From contig CM060950.1 in NCBI GenBank assembly GCA_030765055.1, forward strand, positions 18,832,729 to 18,896,728: DNA of 64,000 nucleotides. The letters are read 5' to 3'. Positions 22,392-31,227 of this stretch are shown here, piece by piece. A program made the translations under genes and the position numbers. Origin of the DNA: Mantis religiosa (taxonomy: Eukaryota > Arthropoda > Insecta > Mantodea > Mantidae). How positions within the stretch are numbered: position 1 is the stretch's first letter; every line of letters begins with the position of its first letter. Below the pieces are notes generated by a model, which worked only from the letters and a program-made list of their open reading frames with translations, was not told the DNA's origin and made no database searches.

Positions 22392-22960
22392 AATATAAAG
22401 TTTGGTATAACTTTAGTTCCTCAAAATAAATATAGTATTAAACATTTATTGCTCTCTATAAAAGATAAAATTCCTAATAATAAAAAATCTGGTATTTATC
22501 AGTTTAATTGTTTCGATTGTGATAAAGTTTATATTGCAAAGACAAAACTTAATTTAGAAACCACAACGAAAGAACATTTCGTAACATTAAGTATAAACAA
22601 ACTACATCAGCCGTAGCAGATCATGTTTGGTCATTTAATCATGAAATAAATCCAGAAATTAAATTATTAAAACAATGAATTGTCCAATAGATTTAATGGT
22701 TTGGGAAAATATATTTATTTTAAAAAATAAACATCACGTAATGAATTTTGAAATACCGGCAGTCGATTCTGTTCTTAAATTTGTTTTATTTTCAGATTTT
22801 GGTAGTACGAACAAGAGCATATTAACATCTAGCGTTCATAACGATGGCGACAGCTTTGTTGTTTCCGGCTGAGGATGTGTAAAAGTTTTACATGAAATCG
22901 CGATCCCGGAGAATTTATAAGAATTATCATCGTTTCGTATAAGATAAGTGAAATTTTAAG
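22392..22960 (+). pseudogene. Penelope-like element 3' part, right arm of an inverted pair
   Basis: Frames read GITLVPQNKYSIKHLL, then SGIYQFNCFDCDKVYIAKT (YIG changed to YIA) and NLETTTKEHF, broken by a frameshift. The frame 22675-22872 gives VWENIFILKNKHHVMNFEIP and ends SFVVSG with TGA at 22870-22872, inside the hammerhead core. About 40 bases after the ribozyme the similarity to the left arm stops. The 5' half with the RT is missing in both arms. Confidence 0.8.
22863..22912 (+). ncRNA. Hammerhead ribozyme, right arm
   Basis: Stem I CCGG (22865-22868), CTGAGGA (22869-22875), stem II with ATGT/ACAT-type pairing between 22876 and 22893, GAAA (22894-22897), palindromic stem III ATCGCGAT (22897-22904), C (22905) at the cleavage position, stem I CCGG (22906-22909). 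Complete core. Predicted cut after 22905. Confidence 0.78.
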
Positions 22961-23639
22961 TTACGAATTGCTATTAATTTATATGTGTATCATATGAAAA
23001 CATTCCCATTCTTTTTTTTTTTTTTTTTTTTTTTAACTATTTTATATGTACTTCAACCTTCATCTTAAGCTGTTTGAGACACTTTTTTAACAACATTGAT
23101 AAAATCTGTTTTCCCTGTAGATTGCAAACTCGTCACATTGCTAGTAACATTTCCTCAATTCTGTGATTATAACTTCCTGTATTTTTATATGTTGCTTGTG
23201 CATACTACTGCTTTGCCTAATATATTTCTGGTAATGTTGAGATGCTGGAAGTACAATGTAAAGATGTTAAATATCCTCTGAAAATTTGGTTTCATATCTA
23301 GCCTTTTGGAAAATTTTGTCAGAAACCCATTCGAATGTTGCATTTTTCTCTGGAGTCTGTTAAAATTAGATGTAAATTCTATCTCAGGTGAATAGTTCTG
23401 AAATTCTGAACCATTTATACAGCAGTTAAGTAGTTCCTCCATTGACAAGGCTCCGAGGGAGAGCTTGGCACCTATAAAGTCTTGTTGCTTGTGCCTCTGA
23501 CGAAGCGTCTTCTGAGAGGATAGTAAGGGTAGTTAGACTTCGAGAAGAGTGGACAGTGCAGGGCGGGGTCAATAACAGTTACTGATTGAAACTCCCCGGT
23601 GTCGCCTCCTACAACCGGCTCCTCGTCCCTCTGTATGCC
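22961..23639. other. Poly-T run and unassigned sequence
   Basis: A run of about 23 T at 23012-23034. The rest is AT-rich; an 87-codon minus-strand ORF at 23185-23448 has no known motif. Confidence 0.4.
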
Positions 23640-23840
23640 TCTGTTGTTTACACACTGATATATTGATTTGAAGATCGCGGGCTCAATTCCGCTCACACCG
23701 ATGGTTTTAGTGTGCTTAAAGACGACAGCTCCATGTTAAATTTACTGGCATATAAAAGAGCTCCTGTGGGACGAAATTCCGACGCACCGGCGGAACTGAT
23801 ATGATCCTGACAATTGATAGCGCCGTCAACAAAGAAAATA
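23640..23840 (+). repeat. SINE family F copy (degraded head)
   Basis: B-box-like CGGGCTCAATTCCGCTC, then AGTGTGCTTAAAGACGACAG, CTCCTGTGGGACGAAATTCC and ACGCACCGGCGG. The same order is found in the copy at 47503-47735. Confidence 0.6.
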
Positions 23841-23934
23841 TGTATTTTGTTTTCCTCATCCTCTCCCCCCCCCCCCATGAGTGAAGTGAAATGACATGGG
23901 GTGCAGGGAATTCGGCAATTATCATTTCCAGCAT

Positions 23935-24035
23935 TTTCTTAGCGACCCAGGGAAGTCCCTAAAAATCCTTGTCAAGAACGTCGAACCCACGGCCTCCAGA
24001 CGGTATCACCTGAGCCGTCCCGCTCGGGCACAAGC
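23935..24035 (-). repeat. SINE family C-like copy
   Basis: Minus strand: GCCCGAGCGGGACGGCTCAG (A-box region), CCGTGGGTTCGACGTTCTTG (B box), then TTTTTAGGGACTTCCCTGGG. Confidence 0.6.
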
Positions 24036-24504
24036 TATGTATCGATAATTGCGCAATTGTGCGCAACATTAAAACTACATTTCAGCATAATAAATTGACA
24101 TTACAGCGTTAAAGAACTTCGACGATACATGTTTAATATCTTGTTACATTTCAGTAAATCTGTTTGAGACTCATTTTTTACCAGTAAATATATTTTAAAT
24201 CACTAAAAAAATTAAGGTTGAACTTTTAAGAATTTATCTGTCTGAATCTGAACCAGCCCATGACACGGACCACAAGTTGAAGTAAAAGAATTGCTCTTTC
24301 ATGCACACAAGGGATGCTTTCAACAACTGAAACCGAAGCAAAAACCATGAGATGTAAGTAATATGCATTTACTTTATAATGTTACTGTTGACAAATAGGT
24401 ATAAAGTAACTCATCTTATGCCTGTGATATAAGGCAACACAATGTATTTGTGTCTAAATGAGATTGTTTCTATTTGGTTCTTTTCTTTTTAATTTGTGCT
24501 CCAG
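24036..24504. other. No recognisable feature
   Basis: AT-rich sequence, nothing identified. Confidence 0.45.
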
Positions 24505-24605
24505 CCTTAAGCCATATGGGACGATAAATGAAATGATGCTCAAATGAATCCAGGTCCATAGAGCTCCGAGTTACCCGACATTCATCTTTCAGAATAAGGA
24601 TAAGT
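24505..24605 (-). repeat. SINE family B, truncated copy
   Basis: Contains AAATGATGCTCAAATGAATC and TTACCCGACATTCATC, the minus-strand body of family B. The tRNA-like head is absent. Confidence 0.7.
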
Positions 24606-24639
24606 CCACGATACCCAGTCAAGAGTGCACGTGTGTTGG

Positions 24640-24850
24640 AACCAATCCATGGAGGTGCGCATTTTTTAGTGGTGCCGAATCAGCACCGTAACGTAATGGT
24701 ATCGCTCCAATAGCTAACGATCTCTTGGGCACAAACCAACATTCCGGCAGGGAGAGCCAGCATTGCATTGTACTGACCGTATTGGCTGGATGATCATCCA
24801 CTTGTGCCGCGTGCATAGCCAGTATCAGTGTAGAACAAGTATGGGCATTG
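24640..24850 (+). repeat. SINE family E, partial copy
   Basis: The stretch from AACATTCCGGCAGGGAG to GTGCCGCGTGCATAGCCAG matches 47290-47400 (AACGTTCCGGCTGGGGG, then TGCCGTGCGTAAGTGGGCG). The first 100 bases are less clear. Confidence 0.5.
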
Positions 24851-24977
24851 TCGCAGCATGTCAAGGGACCACCATCTCTCCTTCCTCTTGTGTATGCTCC
24901 TTGCAGCCACAAGCAGTCTTCATTTCTCTATGCAATCATGAAAATATATTCCACAATAGTTGTGACAAAACATTGAA

Positions 24978-25057
24978 GGCTGGCCCCGTAGCTCAGTCGG
25001 TAGAGCACCTGCCTACTGTGCAAGGGGTCCCGGGTTCGATTCCCGGCTGGGGGTGGC
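24978..25057 (+). repeat. SINE family D, tRNA-like head only
   Basis: GGCCCCGTAGCTCAGTCGG (A box) and CCCGGGTTCGATTCCCGG (B box). The first and last parts resemble a tRNA, but the same head is followed by a SINE body at 25587, so this is a SINE piece and not a tRNA gene. Confidence 0.75.
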
Positions 25058-25288
25058 TTTCTATTAACAAAGATAAAGCCATTGTGTATCGAGCAGCGCG
25101 ACTATACAACATGCATCGAATAGGAATATGCCTTTATAGGATCTCGCCTTTGGTTCAAGTAGTAATAGCTTTGCGATTTTATTATTCACTGAATTCTGAG
25201 GATAATGCGCGGTCCACCTCCCGTCTTGAAGCGTTCAAGTCTCTCGTCACTTCTGTCATTCGCACCTCGTTTTAAATTTACGTAATAT

Positions 25289-25507
25289 TCATGAAGTTGC
25301 TTCGTACTCTGGTTGTAACTTTGCATTCGAATTAAACTCATTTCCAGTCTTTTCCCACGTCACACCATTCTCTTTCACATTTACCGTATGCGTCTTCTTA
25401 TTTACCACAATATCCTTATATTTAGTTACTAATTCGACTAACAATTCTTTCTCGATTGACGAGACATGTGTCCCAAGGCTTCTCTTCTGATTTTGTTCAC
25501 CTTCCAT
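25289..25507 (-). pseudogene. Myb/SANT-like DNA-binding domain ORF, truncated
   Basis: Minus-strand ATG at 25507 (CAT at 25505-25507) opens a 72-codon frame. Residues about 17-60 read IEKELLVELVTKYKDIV then NKKTHTVNVKENGVTWEKTG and NEFNSNA. This is close to the Myb/SANT-like domain (EK.LL.ELV.KYK.IIENKKTD..., then AW..I..EFN) found in NAIF1-like and Harbinger-associated proteins, which bind DNA. The frame then ends early; a shift after FNSNAK would continue as VTTRVRSN, the expected next motif. It lies between two family D SINE pieces. Probably a dead copy of a multi-copy or transposon-linked gene. Confidence 0.6.
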
Positions 25508-25586
25508 TTTTTCAGCTGTATGTAAACGGAAATAAAAACAAAAGCGCATCGTAGTACGTTCGTAAAATAGGATTAATTTACAGCCT

Positions 25587-25861
25587 TGGCTGGCCCCGTA
25601 GCTCAGTCGGTAGAGCACCTGCCTACCGTGCTAGGGAGGGGTCCCGGGTTCGATTCCCGGCGGTGGGGGTGGGGATTTTTCTCCGACCAAGATAATTCCC
25701 CATCTTCCCCAGAGTCTGGAAGTATGAATGAGAGTGTGAATGTGTGCGTGATGTAATGATTAAAAAACCAAAGATGACGAGTTAACACCTTTAGTATGTT
25801 CCAAAGGAGAACGGCCGCCGATATGACCATAGTAGTTAAAGGCGGGGTATAAATGGAACAG

Positions 25862-25899
<38 letters not shown>
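25587..25899 (+). repeat. SINE family D, full copy with poly-A tail
   Basis: tRNA-like head GGCCCCGTAGCTCAGTCGG and CCCGGGTTCGATTCCCGG, body with GAGTCTGGAAGTATGAATG and ACGGCCGCCGATATGACC, then GGCGGGGTATAAATGG. It ends in about 37 A (25863-25899). The long unbroken poly-A tail and clean boxes suggest recent insertion. Confidence 0.9.
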
Positions 25900-26500
25900 A
25901 GCCTTCTATATCTAATATTTACAAGTCTCTCGGCGTTAACACGTGTTTGTTAAAATTTTCAGAAAACAAGTTGGTGAAATGCAAGAATTTTAACATTTGT
26001 TAACGCTGTAACATTTATTAGCGTCGATTTTAACATCTGTTTGTGAAATCGGCCATAGGTACAATAGAGTTTATCTAAAACGCACTTGTGTGTAAGAATA
26101 TATTAATATTTGTACCGTGCACGTGTTTTCCAATATACTTATTGACACTATGGCCACTGCTTTAATAAATGACCTCATAAATCGATTATTTTTTCTATAA
26201 AATACCTGTGTATAACTCTACCCGTGTCTAATTATTAAACCAGTATTAACTGAAGGGCAATGATATCTAATTACTGTAAAAGTTGCAAGCATTGAATCCT
26301 ACTGTTTGATTATTTTTCGTTCACATCTAAAAGCCATGTTACATATATTTCTTAAACTTTATAAATATGATATGGGATATTTTGAGCTGCACACATTTGT
26401 TCTAATACGAGGCGACACTGAACATTTTTCCAAAATCAGTCAAGGGTTGTGTGAAAGAAAAATTAGTTTCCATTCATTGACTTAATAGTGGCTGGACTAT
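25900..26500. other. No recognisable feature
   Basis: AT-rich sequence, nothing identified. Confidence 0.45.
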
Positions 26501-26504
26501 AAAT

Positions 26505-26768
26505 CCCTGGACTTAAAGTACTTATACGTTGTAATGCAACATTAAGGTGGTTGTCTCACGTGTTTATGAGAACTCCTAGTGGTTTACCGAGAAAAATGTG
26601 TCAGTTGGAGAATTTAATGCCATGCTGGCACGTTGGCCGTGGTATCTCAATGGCTAAGAGCAACCGGATGGAGATCGGGAGATCCGTGGTCCAAATCCCG
26701 GCTATGACATTGACTTTACCTTTATAAACATTGGCCTGCACAAGTCTATTGTGAAAGAACAATTAATT
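26505..26768 (+). repeat. SINE family A copy
   Basis: CTCCTAGTGGTTTACCGAG, tRNA-like block GGTATCTCAATGGCTAAGAG and GGTCCAAATCCCGGC, CATTGACTTTACC and an AATTAATTTCC end. Confidence 0.8.
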
Positions 26769-26802
26769 TCCTATATTGCACCTACTTTAGAGTTGCAAAC
26801 CC

Positions 26803-26980
26803 TTTTTTTACGTCCCCCGACGATGAATGAAATGGATGAAATGATCCTCAAATGAGCCCAGGGTCCGTCAAGCTTAGTTACCCGACATTCGTCTTTCAGC
26901 ATAAGGAAGACCCCGGAAAAAATCTTGTCCAGTTAACTTACCCTGACCGAGGTTCGAATTCGGGACATCGTGAACGTGAT
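26803..26980 (-). repeat. SINE family B copy, head to head with the next
   Basis: Minus-strand B box GAATTCGAACCTCGG and body CTTATGCTGAAAGACGAATG, then CTCATTTGAGGATC. It meets the + copy starting at 26981 at the tRNA-like heads, making an inverted pair. Confidence 0.8.
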
Positions 26981-27172
26981 TTGTATATGCAAGCGTGTCT
27001 GCCTCACATTCAAGAGGTCCCGAGTTCGTATCTCGGTCAGGGAGAGTTATCCGAATTAGATATATTTTCGTGGTTTTTCTCTTATCCTGAAAGATGAATG
27101 AACCTTGGGCTTATTGGAGCATCATTTCACTTATTTCATTCATCATGCAATATGATTAAACTTTGAAGTACT
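26981..27172 (+). repeat. SINE family B copy
   Basis: CTGCCTCACATTCAAGAGG, CCCGAGTTCGTATCTCGG, then CTTATCCTGAAAGATGAATG and GAGCATCATTTCACTTATTT. A short internal piece is missing. Confidence 0.8.
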
Positions 27173-27207
27173 TTTTTTAAGCAACTCCAGGGCGACAAGA
27201 GCGATGC

Positions 27208-27226
27208 GGGGGGGGGGGGGGGGGGG
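27208..27226 (+). repeat. Poly-G run (19 G)
   Basis: Nineteen consecutive G between two family B SINEs. Could form a G-quadruplex and may be a sequencing trouble spot. Confidence 0.9.
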
Positions 27227-27296
27227 ACGCTTCAAAAACTAACAAATCTGCAACTGTTTCGGACACTAATTTGGAACGGTGTGAACACGTTTAACT

Positions 27297-27520
27297 GGCC
27301 CGTCTCGGTAGCGTAGATGGTAGCGTTTCTGTCTCACGTTCAAGAGGCCCCGAGTTCTAATCTCGGTCAGGGTGAGTTACTGGATAAGATTTTTCCGGGG
27401 TTTTTCCCTTATCCCGAAAGTCGAATGTTGTGTAACTCTGAGCTCTATGGACCCCGGATTCATTTGAGCATATTTTCATTCAACGTCCGATATGACTTAA
27501 CGTTGGAGGACGTAAATTAC
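27297..27520 (+). repeat. SINE family B copy
   Basis: GGCCCGTCTCGGTAGCGTAG (A-box side), CCCGAGTTCTAATCTCGG (B box, one change), body through CAACGTCCGATATGACTTAA and CGTTGGAGGACGTAAATTA. Confidence 0.88.
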
Positions 27521-27878
27521 CATATGTATACGTTTAACTAATGTGGAAATATTGTTAAATGACTGCAGTATACCAAACTGAAAGTGTTAGTTTGTGTATT
27601 TTTCTTTTAAGCGAAAGCATTGGTGAAATATCAGCAAAAATGTCCAAATATCCCGTTTTTCAATTTTTAGCTTAAAATTGCCCTTAAACATTGTAATTTC
27701 AGAATCTGCCGTCAATCCTAGCGCCATTTAGAAAGCCACTACGTCACGTATTAAATCCCCGTGCAGGTGGGCCTGACCATTAATGATACAGGTGATACCG
27801 GAAGCTGGATGGGTTTCGAAAAATAGAAATTTCGTTTTTGATTTTAAAATGACTACAGAAAATTTCATATAAAATAAA

Positions 27879-27936
<58 letters not shown>

Positions 27937-28061
27937 CAGGGCCGAATGGCTGTGGAAAAGAAAAGTGATAAAAATGAAATATATTTTACCTGACAAACGC
28001 GAACCTCTGAACGAAATCACAGGACTATATCACTACATCATGGCTTGCCACTTTTTTGATG
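27521..28061. other. Unassigned sequence with a (TA)n microsatellite
   Basis: A (TA)n run of about 50 bases lies at 27883-27933. Otherwise AT-rich without features. Confidence 0.7.
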
Positions 28062-28273
28062 ACTTCCTTCGGTTAGGTCATACTGGACGATGAATGAAAT
28101 GATGTTCAAATGAGCCCAAGGTCGATAGAGGTTAGAGTTATCCGACATTCATTTTTCAGGATAAGGGGAAATTCCAGAAAAAGCCTTATACAGTTAACTC
28201 ACCCTGGCTGAGATTCGAACTCGGGACCTCTTGAACATGAGGCAGACATGCCACCACCTACGCTACAGAGGTA
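28062..28273 (-). repeat. SINE family B copy
   Basis: Minus-strand head with GTAGCGTAGGTGGTGGCATG and CCCGAGTTCGAATCTCAG, body with CTTATCCTGAAAAATGAATG. Confidence 0.85.
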
Positions 28274-29085
28274 TCTTAATATTTGTAGCACCTAATTCTT
28301 TTGAGTAACTATGTTTTGCATAATAAAAGTGTACGGGCTAAGCAGATATTAGAGGGAAGAGCATTCACGCAGTCGTCGAAGAGAGCAGGGTAGAGATGCC
28401 ACCACCAGACAGAAAGCTACAAATGGATACACATGATTAGAATGAAGCAGAATGCAGTGTTTCTGTCTTCTCAAATATGATAAAAGTAGTTTTATTCATA
28501 TCGCACATTGTGCCACATAAGTTACTTGATAGTTCAGTTTATACGCAGTAACTCTTATAATATATTAGACGTTTGGCTAAATATTTATTTTTCAAAATTA
28601 TTTAACGTGGAACACAATTGTCTAGAATAATTTTGTCAGCCATGAATGTTTAACATATGCATGCGGAAGTACGAGTAATGAGCACATGCGCTCCAAATGT
28701 GATGGGAAATGCGGCAACAACGAAGCGACACCGGAAGTTCCTCTAGTTTGTCTGGTTCACAGATTAATACCAGATTGCCAACTCCGTGGTGGGAATTGAA
28801 GATGCATAGGGCGCTCCTTCTGACCTTTCCGGATGCGACCTAAAGCGAACTAACATGTCGTTGGTAATGCAGTGAGCTTTTATTTCGACCTAGCTATAGT
28901 ACATCCGCCTCCCCCACCCTTTCGTGTTCAGCGACTGATTGAATCCAACATCTTTCGAAGCCTAATCTGGCGCACTCATGAATAATTTACGGCACAATTC
29001 ATTTTTCACATATTAGCATAATACTTGCTAAATACGCTGAGTAAATGTGCGTAAACTATTCGTCAGTGTGCGAGATGTTTTTTTT
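28274..29085. other. No recognisable feature
   Basis: Mostly AT-rich. 28660-28930 is GC-richer with several CpGs, but no exon or promoter element can be defended. Confidence 0.4.
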
Positions 29086-29330
29086 GTTGTAATTTACGTC
29101 CTCCAACGTTGTCATATCGGACGATGAATGAAATTGGTGAAGCAATGCTCAAATGAGTCCGAGGTCCGTGGAGCTTAGACTTACCCGACATTCGTCCATC
29201 AGGATAAGGGAAAACCCCGGAAAAACCTTATACAAGTAGGTCATCCTAACCGAGATTCGAATTCAGGACCTCTTGAACGTGAGGCTGCCATCTACCGCTG
29301 CAGGCTGCCATCTACCGCTACCGATGTGAC
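29086..29330 (-). repeat. SINE family B copy with a duplicated head segment
   Basis: Body ACGTCCTCCAACGTTGTCAT and AAATGAGTCCGAGGTCCGTG, B box GATTCGAATTCAGG (minus sense). The segment AGGCTGCCATCTACCGCT occurs twice in tandem (about 29282-29320) inside the tRNA-like head. Confidence 0.85.
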
Positions 29331-29830
29331 TTCGAAACAAGTTGAGAATTACTTTCGGAGAAAACGTCTCAGAAGCCTCTTCCAAACTTTATCTTTTTCC
29401 TGTTACCACTTAGCATTATAGTTTTCATATTAACGTAATAAATGAAAATGTATGTCTTTAAAAAACAATTGCAACTTTAACAATGACAGAGTGAGGTCAC
29501 TCAAGATGGTGTTGAGGTTATACATCTGTATTTCCTTTCCCTGAGCTGTGAATTCTAAAGCTTGTTACTGTGATACTTACAAAAAAGGCAACCTGATACT
29601 AAATTAATGCATTCTGTAGATACAGGAAAGGATATCACAAGATAATGTGTAATGCAATTTCTTTGTACACAGAATAAAGTTGAAAAGTTCCCTAGAAGGA
29701 AAGTGTTAATAAAGTCAAGAAACATTACTAAAATGTATATATAAATTGAAAGTGAAGATATGAACAACTATGTACAAAAACTATCACTATCTCTTTAAAT
29801 AGAAAACAAAGAAGCTCTGTTATTATAGTT
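29331..29830. other. No recognisable feature
   Basis: AT-rich sequence, nothing identified. Confidence 0.45.
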
Positions 29831-30112
29831 AATTGATGGAAATTAATCATTTCTTCACACTAGCCGTATATAGGCTAAGGTTTTTGATAGTCAACATGAT
29901 AAATTCAATGCCCTGGCCAGGATTTGAACCACGGATCTCCTGGTTTCCGTCCAGTCGCTCTAACCCATTGAGCTACCATGGCCAATGTGCCGTCTTGACA
30001 TTAAATTCTTCATTTGACCCGTATATTTCCCCGGTAAACCACTAGGGGCTCTCGCATTCGAGATACACCATTTGTGGCGACTTACTTTCGTAAGTACTTG
30101 AGTCCCAGGCTT
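29831..30112 (-). repeat. SINE family A copy, well preserved
   Basis: Minus sense: GGACTCAAGTACTTACG, then CGAGAGCCCCTAGTGGTTTA, tRNA-like block GGTAGCTCAATGGGTTAGAG and GTGGTTCAAATCCTGG, then GGCATTGAATTTATC and a 3' part ending ATTAATTTCC. This gives the fullest view of the family: about 280 bases with the tRNA-like module starting near base 130. Confidence 0.85.
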
Positions 30113-30867
30113 ATTGCTTATATTAACTAAGAATATCAAAAGCTCTATAGTATATACTACCCGACAAAGCGTTGAGGCGTATTGACCTTGAGTGACCAGT
30201 GTTGCCATCATGTTATCTGTTGGTAAGAAGAGTGAAACCATAGTAAGTTGCCGTACATTAAATGACGAAACACAAATAGATCACTTGGAAGCTGTGTGTC
30301 TGATATGAAAGGTCAGCCAGTTATACGCAACAAGGGTGCATAATAATAAAAAAAATCATCTTAATGATAAATGCATTATATATGTACCCGCATAATTATT
30401 TATTGTAATATTTTTCAAATACTGAAAATGGGGGTCAACAGCCCTATCTTCAGCAATTTTCATTATGGAAAAAAGAGAAAACCAACTAAATTAATTACTA
30501 CTCTTGTTATTAGATGACTATTGGAACTATAGCAAGCACACAGCAATATAACTAATTTTTTAGTATGATCAACCTGTATAACGGGAATAATTTCTAAAAA
30601 TGTGATTTACTCAACTGACAAAGGCGTAATGTCAAACAAATATCAGTGATGTTCCGTCACTGAAAGATGTCTGTCATTGTCGCTATTATCGTATATAAAT
30701 CATCAAGGTTCTTGTTTCAGTAATCTATGCCTTTTCCCATTAGTTATCAATTCTTTTAGTCCTTTGGTTAAAAAAAAAGAAACCTATGTCATTCAGGGAA
30801 ACCTTTTCGTATTAAATAATTTCTGTAATTATAGGTAATATAGCTATGGTAAAAGAACTATTTTTTG
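30113..30867. other. No recognisable feature
   Basis: AT-rich sequence, nothing identified. Confidence 0.45.
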
Positions 30868-31033
30868 AATTTCGGTCAGGGTGAGTGGATAAGTTTTTTC
30901 CCAGGTTTTCCCTTATCCTGAAAGGCGAATGTCGTGCAACTCTATGCTCTGTAGACCTTGGGCTCATTTGAGCATCATTTCATTGATTCCATTCATCATT
31001 CGATATGATGTAACTTTGGATGACAGAAATTAA
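30868..31033 (+). repeat. SINE family B, 5'-truncated copy
   Basis: Starts inside the B-box region (TTTCGGTCAGGGTGAGTGG) and continues with GGTTTTCCCTTATCCTGAAA and CTCATTTGAGCATCATTTCA. Confidence 0.8.
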
Positions 31034-31150
31034 AAAAAAGAATTTCTGAAGTGTGATCAATCTGTACAAATAAGCCATTGCTGTAATATAAACACATTTC
31101 AATGCATCACAATGTTAAGCTATAGAAGATTATGAGTATATAATTTTAGA

Positions 31151-31151
<1 letters not shown>

Positions 31152-31227
<76 letters not shown>
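31152..31227 (+). repeat. (TTA)n microsatellite
   Basis: About 25 TTA/ATT units. The minus-strand ORF here (31120-31398) is just this repeat read as asparagines. Confidence 0.95.

Noticed and set aside
24978..25057. Apparent tRNA gene (A and B boxes, tRNA-like ends)
   Set aside because: The same head is followed by a SINE body and poly-A at 25587, and the anticodon arm region is loosened, so it is a SINE head.
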